The notes below the pieces were generated by a model, which saw only the letters and a list, made by a program, of their open reading frames with translations, made no database searches and was not told where the DNA came from. Below are positions 1 through 10,023 of a DNA stretch of 64,000 bases, in pieces. The position numbers were made by a program, and so were the translations under genes. Numbering within the stretch: the stretch's first letter is position 1; the number at the start of each line of letters is the position of its first letter. The DNA comes from Erythrobacter sp. (GTDB lineage: Bacteria; Pseudomonadota; Alphaproteobacteria; Sphingomonadales; Sphingomonadaceae), in the NCBI RefSeq assembly GCF_024305245.1, contig NZ_JAMWYX010000002.1, positions 320,264 to 384,263 on the forward strand, read 5' to 3'.

Positions 1-456
1 GGGGGGGGGGGTTTTTCCCCCCGCCGCGATCCGATCCGCCGCCGCGCTCGCCAGCGCGTCGGCGCGTTCATTTTCCGGATGGCCATTATGGCCCCGCACC
101 CAGTGCCAACTGACATGGTGCGGGCGTGCGGCCTCGATCAGGTCATGCCATAGATCGGCATTGCGCACCGGTTTCTTGCTGGCGTTGACCCAGCCATTGC
201 GCTGCCAGCCGTGAATCCACTTGCTCATTCCGTCGAGCACATATTTGCTGTCGGAATACAGATCGACCTTGCACGATTCGATAAGCGCGTTCAGCCCCTT
301 GATCGCCGCCATCAGTTCCATGCGATTATTGGTCGTGTCCGGCTCTCCGCCCGAAAGTTCCTTTTCGTGGCCGCCCATGCGCAAAATCGCGCCCCAGCCG
401 CCGGGGCCGGGATTGCCCTTGCAGGCGCCGTCAGTGTAGATTTCGACCTGTTTCAT
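1..456 (-). CDS. rnhA: Ribonuclease HI (3' end runs off window)
   Basis: Reverse-strand translation from ATG at 456: [55 protein letters not shown]..., RNase HI motifs. Confidence 0.93.
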   Translation of the reverse strand, partial: MKQVEIYTDGACKGNPGPGGWGAILRMGGHEKELSGGEPDTTNNRMELMAAIKGLNALIESCKVDLYSDSKYVLDGMSKWIHGWQRNGWVNASKKPVRNADLWHDLIEAARPHHVSWHWVRGHNGHPENERADALASAAADRIAAGGKTPPP

Positions 457-485
457 GACTCATGCTCTAGGGACGAAGCGGTGCA

Positions 486-1466
486 TCAGGCAAGCAGCCC
501 GGCACCGATCCGATCGTAAAACTGCCAGCGTTCCACGAATTGCATCGGGTCCTTGCGCGTCACCAGCGCATCTTCGGGCGTATCGAGCCAGTCTTCCGCG
601 CGGCTGGCGACGAACCGCAGGCACACGCCCTTCGCCAACGCAGGCAGCAATGCCCGCTCCTCCGGTTCGAGCGGCCTGACGCTTTCATAGCCTGCGATCA
701 GCGCGCTGCCGAGCTGCGGCAGGTAGGCGTTTGCGCCGTCGAAACACCACGCCGCATGCGTGACCGCCAGATCGAGCGCCATCGGCCCGGTGCAGGCGAA
801 GTAGAAATCGATCAGGCCGGTGACCTTGTCCCCCAGCATCAGCACATTATCGGGAAACAGATCGGTGTGTGTCTGCGATTGCGGCAGCGCCGATAGATCG
901 AGCGCGGCGGCAGCGTGGGCGGCGTCCAGCATGGCGGGCAGGGCAGCGTCGATGGTCGCCAGCCGGTCTGCCCCGCACGCATCAAGGATCGCGGCGCTCG
1001 CGGCGAAATCCATTGCGTTGGCGCGGGTGCGGGGAAAATCGAGCGCTGCCAGATGCAGCCGCGCCAGCACCTCGCCCACCGCGCGCGCCTGTGCGGGGGT
1101 GGGGCGGGTGGGCGATACGCCGGGGAGGAATTCGATCAGCGCCGCCGCCTTGCCCTCGACCATCCGGTAGGATGCGCCGCCCCGGTCATGCATGGTGCGC
1201 GGGACCGGGGAGCCCTTGCTTGCCAGATGATCGAGCAGATCGAGGAAATAGGGCAGATCGGCGTAATCGATCCGCCGTTCGTAAAGGGTCAGGATAAACC
1301 GTGCGCCGCCAGTCCCTTTGGCGCCATCCGCGCCGGTCGTTTCGACCATCCAGTTGGAATTGGACACACCTTCGGCAATGCCCTTGGCCGATACCAGTTC
1401 GCCCACGTCATAATGCGCGATCAGCCGGGCAAGATCCTCCGCCCCGAGATGGGTGTAAACAGCCAC
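486..1466 (-). CDS. thrB: Homoserine kinase, type II (APH-like fold)
   Basis: MAVYTHLGAEDLARLIAHYDVGELVSAKGIAEGVSNSNW..., HTDLFPDNVL catalytic loop. Confidence 0.9.
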   Translation of the reverse strand: MAVYTHLGAEDLARLIAHYDVGELVSAKGIAEGVSNSNWMVETTGADGAKGTGGARFILTLYERRIDYADLPYFLDLLDHLASKGSPVPRTMHDRGGASYRMVEGKAAALIEFLPGVSPTRPTPAQARAVGEVLARLHLAALDFPRTRANAMDFAASAAILDACGADRLATIDAALPAMLDAAHAAAALDLSALPQSQTHTDLFPDNVLMLGDKVTGLIDFYFACTGPMALDLAVTHAAWCFDGANAYLPQLGSALIAGYESVRPLEPEERALLPALAKGVCLRFVASRAEDWLDTPEDALVTRKDPMQFVERWQFYDRIGAGLLA

Positions 1467-1493
1467 GCCCGTTGAGCCCCCGCGCGCCTGTGG

Positions 1494-2486
1494 TTACTCG
1501 GTCAGCAATCGCGGCAGCTTGAACACCATCTTTTCTTCCGCAGCGGTGATGGTCTTCTCGTGAATCGGGCGATACCCGGCCAGCGCCGCCACCACTTCGC
1601 GGACGAGGATCTCCGGGGCCGATGCACCCGCCGTCAGGCCCAGCGTCTCGACCCCTTCGAGCCACGCGAAATCGATCTCGTCCGCGCGCTGGATCAGCTT
1701 GGACGGCGTGCCCAGCCGTTCGGCCACCTCGACCAGCCGCAGTGCGTTGGACGAATTGGGCGAACCGATCACCAGCACCAGATCGCAATCCTGCGCCAGT
1801 TCCTTGACCGCCGCCTGCCGGTTCGACGTGGCATAGCAGATGTCCTCGGCACGCGGGCCGGAGATGTTGGGATAACGCCATTCGAGCGCGTGGATCACTT
1901 CGCGGGTGTCATCGACCGACAAGGTGGTCTGCGTAAGATAAGCCAGTTCCTCGTCCGTATCGAACGGCAGCTTGTCGACATCCTCGATCGTTTCCACCAG
2001 CGTCATCTGACCGGGCGCGACCTGACCCATGGTGCCGATCACCTCGGGATGGCCTTCGTGGCCGATGAAGATGATGTGGCGGCCTTTCTCGATCTGGCGT
2101 TCGGCCTGACGGTGAACCTTCGACACCAGCGGGCAGGTGGCATCGACATATAACAGCTTGCGGCGCTTCGCCTCCGCCGGAACGGCCTTGGGTACGCCGT
2201 GCGCGCTGAACACCACCGGCGCATCGTCAGGCACCTCGTCCAGCTCCTCGACAAACACCGCGCCTTTGGCCTTCAACCCTTCGACGACATATTTGTTGTG
2301 GACGATCTCGTGCCGGACATAGACTGGCGCGCCATAGCGTTCGAGCGCCTTTTCGACGATCTCGATCGCGCGGTCGACCCCGGCACAAAAGCCGCGCGGC
2401 GCAGCGATCAGCAGGTTGAGGGGAGGCCGGCCTGCGACAGAATCGTCGCCAGCTACAGTCGTGGTTGCGGGAAAGGGCGCGTTCAT
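1494..2486 (-). CDS. ispH: 4-hydroxy-3-methylbut-2-enyl diphosphate reductase
   Basis: [36 protein letters not shown]..., [26 protein letters not shown]. Confidence 0.96.
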   Translation of the reverse strand: MNAPFPATTTVAGDDSVAGRPPLNLLIAAPRGFCAGVDRAIEIVEKALERYGAPVYVRHEIVHNKYVVEGLKAKGAVFVEELDEVPDDAPVVFSAHGVPKAVPAEAKRRKLLYVDATCPLVSKVHRQAERQIEKGRHIIFIGHEGHPEVIGTMGQVAPGQMTLVETIEDVDKLPFDTDEELAYLTQTTLSVDDTREVIHALEWRYPNISGPRAEDICYATSNRQAAVKELAQDCDLVLVIGSPNSSNALRLVEVAERLGTPSKLIQRADEIDFAWLEGVETLGLTAGASAPEILVREVVAALAGYRPIHEKTITAAEEKMVFKLPRLLTE

Positions 2487-2576
2487 GTCTCCCCCTCTAG
2501 CGCTTTGCGGCGCGTCTCGCTAGGGCATGCGTGCGCATTGGCGCAGATGGATCCGGTTTTCTAGGACAGCTCTTCA

Positions 2577-3227
2577 ATGATGTTTCGCACCCGTGCCATT
2601 CCTGTTCTTGCTGCCCTGGCAGCGCTGGCTGGCTGTTCGAAGGAAGGCGAGCTGGTGCTCGATCAGGGGGTCGGCATCGCATCGGTGCTGACCATATGCC
2701 CGGCAGTCGGCATTCCCGACTACACCGGCGATGTCACCACGTTCCGTTCGGAAGACGATCGCAGCACCGCCAGTCTGGATGTCAGCGCAGCGATAACCAA
2801 TCTGCGGGCGACCTGTAACGATACCGCCGCGCAGGTTTACAGCGAAGCGGCGTTCGAGGTTCATGCCCGGCGCACCGACACGCGCGGCAGCCGCACTGTG
2901 ACCTTGCCCTATTTCGTGACTGTCCTGCGCGGCGGCAATGCGGTGGTCAGCAAGCGGGTGGGCGAGGTCATGCTGACCTTCGCCGAAGGGCAGGAGCGTG
3001 CCGTGGCCACCGCCAAGGCCGGCTCGTTCATCAACCGCGCCGATGCCGCGCTGCCGGACGATATCCGCGAGAAGATCACCCGCCGACGACGTGCGGGCGA
3101 AGTCGATGCCGCCCTCGATCCGCTGGCCGATCCCGAGGTAAAAGCCGCGATTGCGCGCACCCGCTTCGAAATGCTGGTCGGTTTCCAGCTGAGCGAGGAT
3201 CAGCTGGCGTATAACGTCAGGCGTTAG
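2577..3227 (+). CDS. Hypothetical lipoprotein
   Basis: Signal peptide with lipobox (LAALAGCSKEGE); complete ORF with good coding character. Confidence 0.7.
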   Translation: MMFRTRAIPVLAALAALAGCSKEGELVLDQGVGIASVLTICPAVGIPDYTGDVTTFRSEDDRSTASLDVSAAITNLRATCNDTAAQVYSEAAFEVHARRTDTRGSRTVTLPYFVTVLRGGNAVVSKRVGEVMLTFAEGQERAVATAKAGSFINRADAALPDDIREKITRRRRAGEVDAALDPLADPEVKAAIARTRFEMLVGFQLSEDQLAYNVRR

Positions 3228-3233
3228 TTTTTC

Positions 3234-3340
3234 GGCACGCCGTCCGGTGTGCGAAATCCTCGCTCATGCGACCTGCTCGCTCATGCGACCTGAAGGTCGC
3301 GTCGCTGCGGGCGGCCGGTCGGCCTTGCGACGCCCTCGGC
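3234..3340 (+). repeat. Interspersed repeat, copy 1 (contains internal 17-bp tandem duplication CTCGCTCATGCGACCTG)
   Basis: Matches the reverse complement of 50434..50531: AAATCCTCGCTCATGCG...GCGTCGCTGCGGGCGGCCGGTCGGCCTTGCG. Confidence 0.75.
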
Positions 3341-3403
3341 GCCGGGTCAGCGCGATGCGCCATCTTGCTGTACCAGTTTGCTTGAGGTGTTTCCTTCTTC
3401 GCC

Positions 3404-3424
3404 GTCCCGGGGTTGACCCGGGAC
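3404..3424. repeat. Short dyad repeat GTCCCGGG-GTTGA-CCCGGGAC
   Basis: Perfect 8-bp stem, 5-nt loop in the intergenic region upstream of argS. Confidence 0.6.
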
Positions 3425-3477
3425 CCCGCTTGCTTCTTTGCATCCGCGGTATTCCGCGCCATCCGCACGAGAACCCG

Positions 3478-5226
3478 ATGACCGAAACCAAGACCCTGTA
3501 TGCCGCCTATGCGGCGCTGATCGAAACCGTGCTGACCGATCTGGTGGCAGATGGCGTGCTGCCTGCCGGCACGTCCTTTGCCAACGTTACGCTGGAGCCG
3601 CCGCGCGATGCATCGCATGGCGATCTGTCGACCAACGCGGCGATGGTGCTGGTCAAGGGCGCGGGCATGAACCCGCGCGCACTGGCAGAGGCGGTCACAG
3701 CAAAGCTTGCAGCCTTTCCGGCGATCACCAGTGCCGACATCGCCGGACCCGGCTTCATCAACCTGCGCCTCGCGCCCGATGCATGGCTGACCGAACTGCA
3801 GGCGATCGCCGCAATGGGCGCGGATTATGGCCGCTCGCAGATGGGCGCGGGGCGGCGGGTGAATATCGAATATGTCTCGGCCAATCCGACCGGGCCTATG
3901 CACATGGGCCATTGCCGCGGCGCGGTGGTGGGCGATGCGCTTGCCTCGCTGCTCGAATGGGCCGGGCACCGCGTGACCCGCGAATATTACATCAACGACG
4001 CAGGCGGTCAGGTCGATACACTCGCGCGTTCGGTGCACCTGCGTTACCGCGAAGCGTTGGGCGAAGACATTGGCGCAATCCCAGAAGGACTCTATCCCGG
4101 CGATTACCTCAAGCCCGTCGGCAGCGCATTGGCTGAAACCTTCGGCGACAAGTACCAATCCGCGCCCGAGGCCGAATGGCTGCCCACGTTCCGCACAGAG
4201 GCCGTGGCGCGAATGATGGAGCTCATCAAATCCGATCTCGCGATGCTCGGCATTCACCACGATGTCTTCGCGTCCGAGGCCGAGCTGCAAGCGGCGGGCA
4301 AGCCCGAAGCCGCCGAGGCATGGCTGCGCGCGCACGATCTTGTTTATGACGGCGTGCTCGAAGCGCCCAAGGGCAAGGCTCCGCCCGAAGACTGGGAACC
4401 GATCGAGCTGCCGCTGTTCCGCTCGACCAGATTCGGCGACGATCAGGACCGCCCGATCAAGAAATCCTCCGGCGCGTGGACCTATTTCGGCGCCGATCTC
4501 GCCTATCACATGCAGAAGGCGGAAAGCTCTGACGAGTTGATCGACATCTGGGGCGCGGATCACGCGGGCACGGTCAAGCGGATCAAGGCCGCCGTCGCCG
4601 CGCTGTCCGAAGGCGAAGGCCGCCCGATCCCGTTCGACGTCAAGCTGGTGCAGATGGTGCAGCTGATGCGCGGCGGCGAACCGGCCAAGATGTCCAAACG
4701 CTCGGGCAATTTCATCACCATCGCCGACATGATCGACGAAGTGGGCAAGAACGTGGTGCGGTTCACCATGCTGACCCGCAAGCCCGAAGCGCAGATGGAA
4801 TTCGATTTCGTCAAGGTGGTCGAAGCGTCGAAGGACAATCCGGTGTTCTACGTCCAATATGCCCATGCCCGGATCCGCTCGACCTTGCGCAAGGCGGCCG
4901 AGGCCGGGTTCGCGCCCGATGCGGCGGGGCTGGCTCAGTTGGGGGACGAGGAAATCGCTCTGATCCGCCGCGCCGCGCAGTTCCCGCGCGAAATCGAAGC
5001 GGCGGCTCGCGCCCGAGAACCGCACCGGATCGCCTTTTTCCTGTATGATCTGGCGTCCGATCTCCATTCATTCTGGAATCTTGGTAATGACCGTGTTGAA
5101 AAGCGGTTCATCGTGGAACAGGATGCGAGCTTGACGGGGGCTAGGCTTTTCCTTGGGCAGGCAATCGGGCAAGTGATCCGCAATGGTCTCGGCGTGCTCG
5201 GCGTCGAGGCGGTGGAATCCATGTGA
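3478..5226 (+). CDS. argS: Arginyl-tRNA synthetase
   Basis: MTETKTLYAAYAALIETVL..., VNIEYVSANPTGPMHMGHCRGAVVGD, AKMSKRSGNF. Confidence 0.96.
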   Translation: MTETKTLYAAYAALIETVLTDLVADGVLPAGTSFANVTLEPPRDASHGDLSTNAAMVLVKGAGMNPRALAEAVTAKLAAFPAITSADIAGPGFINLRLAPDAWLTELQAIAAMGADYGRSQMGAGRRVNIEYVSANPTGPMHMGHCRGAVVGDALASLLEWAGHRVTREYYINDAGGQVDTLARSVHLRYREALGEDIGAIPEGLYPGDYLKPVGSALAETFGDKYQSAPEAEWLPTFRTEAVARMMELIKSDLAMLGIHHDVFASEAELQAAGKPEAAEAWLRAHDLVYDGVLEAPKGKAPPEDWEPIELPLFRSTRFGDDQDRPIKKSSGAWTYFGADLAYHMQKAESSDELIDIWGADHAGTVKRIKAAVAALSEGEGRPIPFDVKLVQMVQLMRGGEPAKMSKRSGNFITIADMIDEVGKNVVRFTMLTRKPEAQMEFDFVKVVEASKDNPVFYVQYAHARIRSTLRKAAEAGFAPDAAGLAQLGDEEIALIRRAAQFPREIEAAARAREPHRIAFFLYDLASDLHSFWNLGNDRVEKRFIVEQDASLTGARLFLGQAIGQVIRNGLGVLGVEAVESM

Positions 5227-5256
5227 TGAATTGCCGGAAAGGCGCGGGGCTTGGCC

Positions 5257-5934
5257 ATGATCGATGCCGAATACGAGGAATTGGACGTGGGCGACGGAGA
5301 GCTTGATCTGGCTGATACCGACAACCTCCCATGGCTCGAATCCGACGAGGATGACGAGGCCGCAGGCGGGCTCGATACCGGGCAGATACTCGGCTTTGCC
5401 GCGCTGATGATCCTGCTGCTGGCGGTGGTGGTCGGCGCAGTATGGTATGTATCGAACCGGGCAGCCGGCAGCGATGCGGTGGCGGACGGCAGCGTGATCG
5501 CCGCCCCCGAAGGCCCGATCAAGGAGCGGCCCGAAAATCCGGGCGGCAAGGAATTCGCAGGCACCGGCAATGTCGCGCCTGTGGTGGGCGAAGGCGGCCA
5601 GCGTGAAGCGGTGGTGGCTGCACCCGAAGCTCCGCCGCCTGCGCCCAAGCCGGCTCCCTCTGCCAGCCCCGCGACCAAGCCCGTCCCTGCTGCGGACATG
5701 TTAGGGGTCGGCGTTCAGCTTGCCGCCTATTCCACCCGCGCGCGCGCCGAGCAGGGCTGGAGCGACCTTTCGCGGCGCACCGACGCGCTATCCGGGGTGA
5801 AGCACCGCGTGGTGGAGGGCAAGGTCGATATCGGCACTGTCTACCGTCTGCAGGCGATAGCTGGCGATCGCACCGCCGCGAACGCGCTGTGTTCCGCGCT
5901 CAAGTCCGACGGGCTCGATTGTCAGGTCAAATAG
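5257..5934 (+). CDS. SPOR-domain membrane protein
   Basis: Single TM segment, Pro/Ala-rich linker, C-terminal SPOR-like GVQLAAYSTRARAEQGWSDLSRR...YRLQAIAGDR. Confidence 0.75.
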   Translation: MIDAEYEELDVGDGELDLADTDNLPWLESDEDDEAAGGLDTGQILGFAALMILLLAVVVGAVWYVSNRAAGSDAVADGSVIAAPEGPIKERPENPGGKEFAGTGNVAPVVGEGGQREAVVAAPEAPPPAPKPAPSASPATKPVPAADMLGVGVQLAAYSTRARAEQGWSDLSRRTDALSGVKHRVVEGKVDIGTVYRLQAIAGDRTAANALCSALKSDGLDCQVK

Positions 5935-6014
5935 CGCTTTTCCGGCCGCGTTTTCCCCCGTTCGGAATGGTTACGCAGCTTGCCTGAGTGCGGCTGGCCT
6001 GCGAACCTGCTTGC

Positions 6015-7037
6015 ATGACCCCGGCGATATTCGGCTTGAGCGGCACGCAACTGACCGCGGAGGAACGCGCGTTCTTCCGCGAGGCCGATCCGGCGGGCTA
6101 CATCCTGTTCGGCCGCAATTGCGACAATCCCGAGCAACTGCGCGCACTGACCGACGATCTGCGCTCCATCCAAGGGCGCGAGCGGTTGCTGGTGTCGATC
6201 GATCAGGAAGGCGGCCGCGTCGCCCGATTGCGTCCGCCGCATTGGGCGAATTATCCGGCAGGTGAGGCGTTCGCCCGGCTTTACGCCATTGCTCCTGCCA
6301 GCGCGATTGCCGCGGCGCGGGCCAATGCGACAGCGATGGCGCTCGAACTTTCGGCGATGGGGATCACAGTCGATTACCACCCCCCGCTCGATCTGCGGCT
6401 GCCCGGCGCGCATGACGTGATCGGCGACCGCGCGTTCGGGGCCGATCCGATGCAGGTGGCGGCGCTGGGGCGGGCTGTGCTTGACGGATTGGCGGCGGGC
6501 GGGGTTGCCGGTTGCATCAAGCATATGCCGGGCCACGGCCGCAGCGATGTCGACACGCACAAGGCGCTTCCCACCGTCACCGCTTCGGCCGAGGAACTGG
6601 AGGCCGATCTTGCTCCGTTTCGCTTGCTGAACCGCGCGCTGATCGGAATGACCGGGCATCTGGTGTTCACCGCATGGGATGCGGAAAACCCCGCCACCTT
6701 GTCGCCGACCGTCATCGCCGACATCATCCGCAGCGCGATCGGGTTCGATGGCCTGCTGCTGACCGACGATATCGACATGGAGGCGCTGGGCGGCACCATC
6801 CCCGAACGCGCCGCGCGCGCCCATGCTGCGGGATGCGACATCATTCTCAATTGCTGGGGAAAAATGGCCGACATGCAGGGCATCTGCAACGTTGTGCCGA
6901 CAATGTCCGAGGTCACTGCCGCGCGGCTCGACCGGGCGCTGGCGGGCACGCGTATCGACCCCGCCATGGCACCTGAACAGGCCGAACTCCTCGCCACGCG
7001 CGATGCGCTGCTGGCGCTGACCGGAACCGCCGCATGA
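6015..7037 (+). CDS. nagZ: Beta-N-acetylhexosaminidase
   Basis: ILFGRNCDNPEQLRALTDDLR, IDQEGGRVARLRPPHW, KHMPGHGRSDVDTHKALP. Confidence 0.93.
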   Translation: MTPAIFGLSGTQLTAEERAFFREADPAGYILFGRNCDNPEQLRALTDDLRSIQGRERLLVSIDQEGGRVARLRPPHWANYPAGEAFARLYAIAPASAIAAARANATAMALELSAMGITVDYHPPLDLRLPGAHDVIGDRAFGADPMQVAALGRAVLDGLAAGGVAGCIKHMPGHGRSDVDTHKALPTVTASAEELEADLAPFRLLNRALIGMTGHLVFTAWDAENPATLSPTVIADIIRSAIGFDGLLLTDDIDMEALGGTIPERAARAHAAGCDIILNCWGKMADMQGICNVVPTMSEVTAARLDRALAGTRIDPAMAPEQAELLATRDALLALTGTAA

Positions 7038-7837
7038 GCGCGGGCCTGCAAGGGGCAGATCAGCCCTTCATGTTCCCGCCCCCCGATCCGGCCAAACCGG
7101 ATACGAGCGCACTCTATCTCGAACTCGATGGCTGGGAAGGCCCGCTCGACCTGCTGCTCGATCTCGCGCGGCGGCAAAAGGTCGATCTGCGCCAGATTTC
7201 CATCCTCGCGCTGGTCGATCAGTACCTGACCTATATCGAGCGCGCAGGCGAGATGCGGCTGGAACTGGCCGCCGATTACCTCGTGATGGCAGCCTGGCTC
7301 GCCTATCTCAAATCGGCGCTGCTGCTGCCCAAGGAAGAACAGGAAGACCCTTCGCCCGAGGAACTGGCGCTGCGCCTGCAATTGCGGCTGCAACGCCTTG
7401 GCGCAATGCGCGAGGCGGCGGCGCGGTTGATGGGGCGTGACCGGACCGGGCGCGATGTGTTCCTGCGCGGCGCGCCTGAGGGCCTGCGCACCGACCGCAA
7501 GACCGTTTGGCGCAGCGACATGTTCGCGCTGATCCAGGCCTATGGGCAGGTGAAGGCGCGCACGGCCCCGCGCATCTACCACGTCGCGAACCGCCCGGTG
7601 ATGACACTGGACAGCGCGCTGGAGCGGGTTTCGGCAATGCTCGGCGTGACGCTCGAATGGATGGAAATCCGTGATTTCCTGCCGCCCCATGCATCCCCCG
7701 AACTCAAGCGTTCGGCGCTGGCATCCAGTTTTGTCGCGGCGCTGGAACTGGCGCGGCGGGGCCGGGCCGAACTCGATCAGGAAAGCGCGTTCGCTCCCTT
7801 GCGCATCCGCCGGTTGAAGGAGGGCGCGGCCTCATGA
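7034..7837 (+). CDS. scpA: Segregation and condensation protein A
   Basis: LELDGWEGPLDLLLDLARRQKVDLRQISILALVDQYLTYI. Confidence 0.92.
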   Translation: MSAGLQGADQPFMFPPPDPAKPDTSALYLELDGWEGPLDLLLDLARRQKVDLRQISILALVDQYLTYIERAGEMRLELAADYLVMAAWLAYLKSALLLPKEEQEDPSPEELALRLQLRLQRLGAMREAAARLMGRDRTGRDVFLRGAPEGLRTDRKTVWRSDMFALIQAYGQVKARTAPRIYHVANRPVMTLDSALERVSAMLGVTLEWMEIRDFLPPHASPELKRSALASSFVAALELARRGRAELDQESAFAPLRIRRLKEGAAS

Positions 7838-8478
7838 CGGGGGCCGAGAGCGGGCGGGCGGAGCCCGGCACGCTCGAACGGGCGGTCGAGGCGACGCTGT
7901 TCGCTGCAGACGAGCCCATGACGGTGGAGGCGCTTTCGAGCCATCTCGGCGGGATCGAACCGGGCGAGGTTCGCGGCGCTCTGACCGCGCTGCAGTTGCA
8001 ATATGCCGCGCGCGGCATCCATCTGGTCGAGCGCGGCAAGCGTTGGCATTTCGAGACCGCGCCCGATCTGGCGCATCTGCTGCGCCGCGAAAAGGAACAG
8101 GTGCGCAGGTTGAGCCGCGCTGCCACGGAAGTGCTCGCAATCATCGCCTATCACGAACCGGTCAGCCGGGCGGAAATCGAATCGATCCGCGGGGTGCAGA
8201 CCAGTGCGGGCACGCTTGATGTGCTGATGGAGGCGGGATGGATTAAGCTGGCGGGCCGCCGCGAGGTGCCGGGACGGCCGGTGATTTATGCCACCACGCC
8301 CGAATTTCTCGATCATTTCGGGCTCGAATCGCGCCGCGATCTGCCCGGCATCGACGAATTGCGCGCTGCGGGCCTGCTCGATCCGGTCGACGAGGCGCTG
8401 GAAACCGCCATGCGCTTCGATCCGGATGAGCCTGAAAATCAAGAGGAAGACACCCACGAAGACGAAGAGGGCGCATAA
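7834..8478 (+). CDS. scpB: Segregation and condensation protein B
   Basis: ATLFAADEPMTVEALSSHLG..., ATEVLAIIAYHEPVSRAEIESIRGV. Confidence 0.92.
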   Translation: MTGAESGRAEPGTLERAVEATLFAADEPMTVEALSSHLGGIEPGEVRGALTALQLQYAARGIHLVERGKRWHFETAPDLAHLLRREKEQVRRLSRAATEVLAIIAYHEPVSRAEIESIRGVQTSAGTLDVLMEAGWIKLAGRREVPGRPVIYATTPEFLDHFGLESRRDLPGIDELRAAGLLDPVDEALETAMRFDPDEPENQEEDTHEDEEGA

Positions 8479-8574
8479 CCATGTGGTTCTTTCGCTTCGC
8501 ACGCTGAAAGGCGGGTGGCATCTGCGCTGTCGAACTCCTATATCGGTAGGGCACACAAGTAAGAGAGATTTGCC

Positions 8575-8811
8575 ATGGGTATCGGTTGGCCGCAGCTTCT
8601 CATCATCGCGCTCGTCATTCTCGTTCTGTTTGGCCGTGGCCGGATCGCGGACATGATGGGCGATTTCGGCAAGGGCATTTCCAGCTTCAAGAAGGGCATG
8701 ACCGAGACCGACGAGCCCGCGCCCAAGGCCCGGATCGAGCCGCCGGCAGGTTCGCCTGCCCCGGCCGAAACGCCCGCGCCGGCCGAAAAGAACGACACCA
8801 CCAGCGCCTGA
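8575..8811 (+). CDS. tatA: Sec-independent translocase TatA
   Basis: [42 protein letters not shown]. Confidence 0.93.
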   Translation: MGIGWPQLLIIALVILVLFGRGRIADMMGDFGKGISSFKKGMTETDEPAPKARIEPPAGSPAPAETPAPAEKNDTTSA

Positions 8812-8846
8812 TCCAGGTCTGAAGGAGGCGCCACGGCCGCACCCCC

Positions 8847-9227
8847 ATGTTCGACATCGGCGCTGCAGAACTGCTGGTCATCATTATCGTCGCGGTCATT
8901 GTGATCGGGCCGAAGGATTTTCCGCTCGCGATGCGGGTTGCCGGGCGCTGGATCGGCAAGGCGCGGCGCGTCTCGGCCCATTTCCGCAGCGGCATCGATT
9001 CGATGGTCCGCGAGGCGGAACTCGAGGACATGGAGAAAAAGTGGAAGGCGCAGAACGAGGAGATCATGCGCCGCTCCGCCGCCCTCACCACGGAAACCTC
9101 CGAAGCCGAAGCGGGCGCGCCGATGATGACGGGGCCGCCGCCGGTCGATTCGCTACCGGACGATCCTGCGCCTGCCGAAACCGGAAGCGCGACCCCGCCC
9201 AAAGGCAGCGACAATGTTCAAGGTTGA
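8847..9227 (+). CDS. tatB: Sec-independent translocase TatB
   Basis: MFDIGAAELLVIIIVAVIVIGPKDFPLAMRVAGRWIGKAR. Confidence 0.93.
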   Translation: MFDIGAAELLVIIIVAVIVIGPKDFPLAMRVAGRWIGKARRVSAHFRSGIDSMVREAELEDMEKKWKAQNEEIMRRSAALTTETSEAEAGAPMMTGPPPVDSLPDDPAPAETGSATPPKGSDNVQG

Positions 9228-10023
9228 CGACCTCGACGAGAGCCGCGCGCCGCTGCTCGACCATCTGATCGAACTGCGCACCCGCGTCATCCGCGCGCTG
9301 CTCGCGCTCGCGGTCGGGTTCGGCGTGTGCCTCTATTTTGCTGACGACATTCTCGGCCTATTGATCTGGCCGTTGAAACAGGCGTTCCCCGATGGCGAGG
9401 GGCAATTGATCTTCACCAAGCTGCCGGAAGTGTTCTTCGTCGAATTGAAGGTCGCGCTGTTTGCCGGTTTCATGGTCAGCTTTCCGGTGATCGCCAACCA
9501 GTTATGGGCGTTCGTTGCGCCCGGGTTGTACGCGCGCGAGAAGAAGGCGTTCCTGCCATTCCTGCTGGCGACACCGGTGCTGTTCGGTGCCGGGGCCGCG
9601 CTAGCCTATTTCGTGGTCATGCCGACGGCGTTCACATGGTTCCTCGGCTTTGGCGGAGAAGCCGGAGGATTGCAGGTGCAGGCACTGCCCAGCGCGGGCG
9701 AATATCTAAGCCTTGTGATGCAGTTCATTCTGGCCTTCGGGCTGACCTTCCTGCTGCCGGTGCTGCTGCTGCTGCTGCACCGCGCCGGAATCATCAGCCG
9801 CGCGCAGATGGCGGGCGCCCGGCGGTATGTGATCGTCGGGATTTTCGCGCTCGCCGCGATCGTCACACCGCCCGATCCGGGCTCGCAGGTCATCCTCGCA
9901 ATTCCGCTGCTGCTGCTGTTCGAAATCTCGCTGGTGTTGATGCGGCTGCAGGAACGCAAGGTCGAGGCAGACCGCGCCGCGCGCGAGATCGAGGAAAAGG
10001 CCGAACGCGCTGCAGCGGAGTAA
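9214..10023 (+). CDS. tatC: Sec-independent translocase TatC
   Basis: APLLDHLIELRTRVIRALLAL..., multi-TM; follows tatAB. Confidence 0.95.
   Translation: MFKVDDLDESRAPLLDHLIELRTRVIRALLALAVGFGVCLYFADDILGLLIWPLKQAFPDGEGQLIFTKLPEVFFVELKVALFAGFMVSFPVIANQLWAFVAPGLYAREKKAFLPFLLATPVLFGAGAALAYFVVMPTAFTWFLGFGGEAGGLQVQALPSAGEYLSLVMQFILAFGLTFLLPVLLLLLHRAGIISRAQMAGARRYVIVGIFALAAIVTPPDPGSQVILAIPLLLLFEISLVLMRLQERKVEADRAAREIEEKAERAAAE

Noticed and set aside
3217-5067. 616-aa minus-strand ORF opposite argS
   Set aside because: Shadow ORF of a high-GC coding sequence; His/Arg/Gln-rich translation without domains.
7034-10023. scpA-scpB-tatA-tatB-tatC cluster as an unusual operon
   Set aside because: Common gene order in alphaproteobacteria; ordinary.
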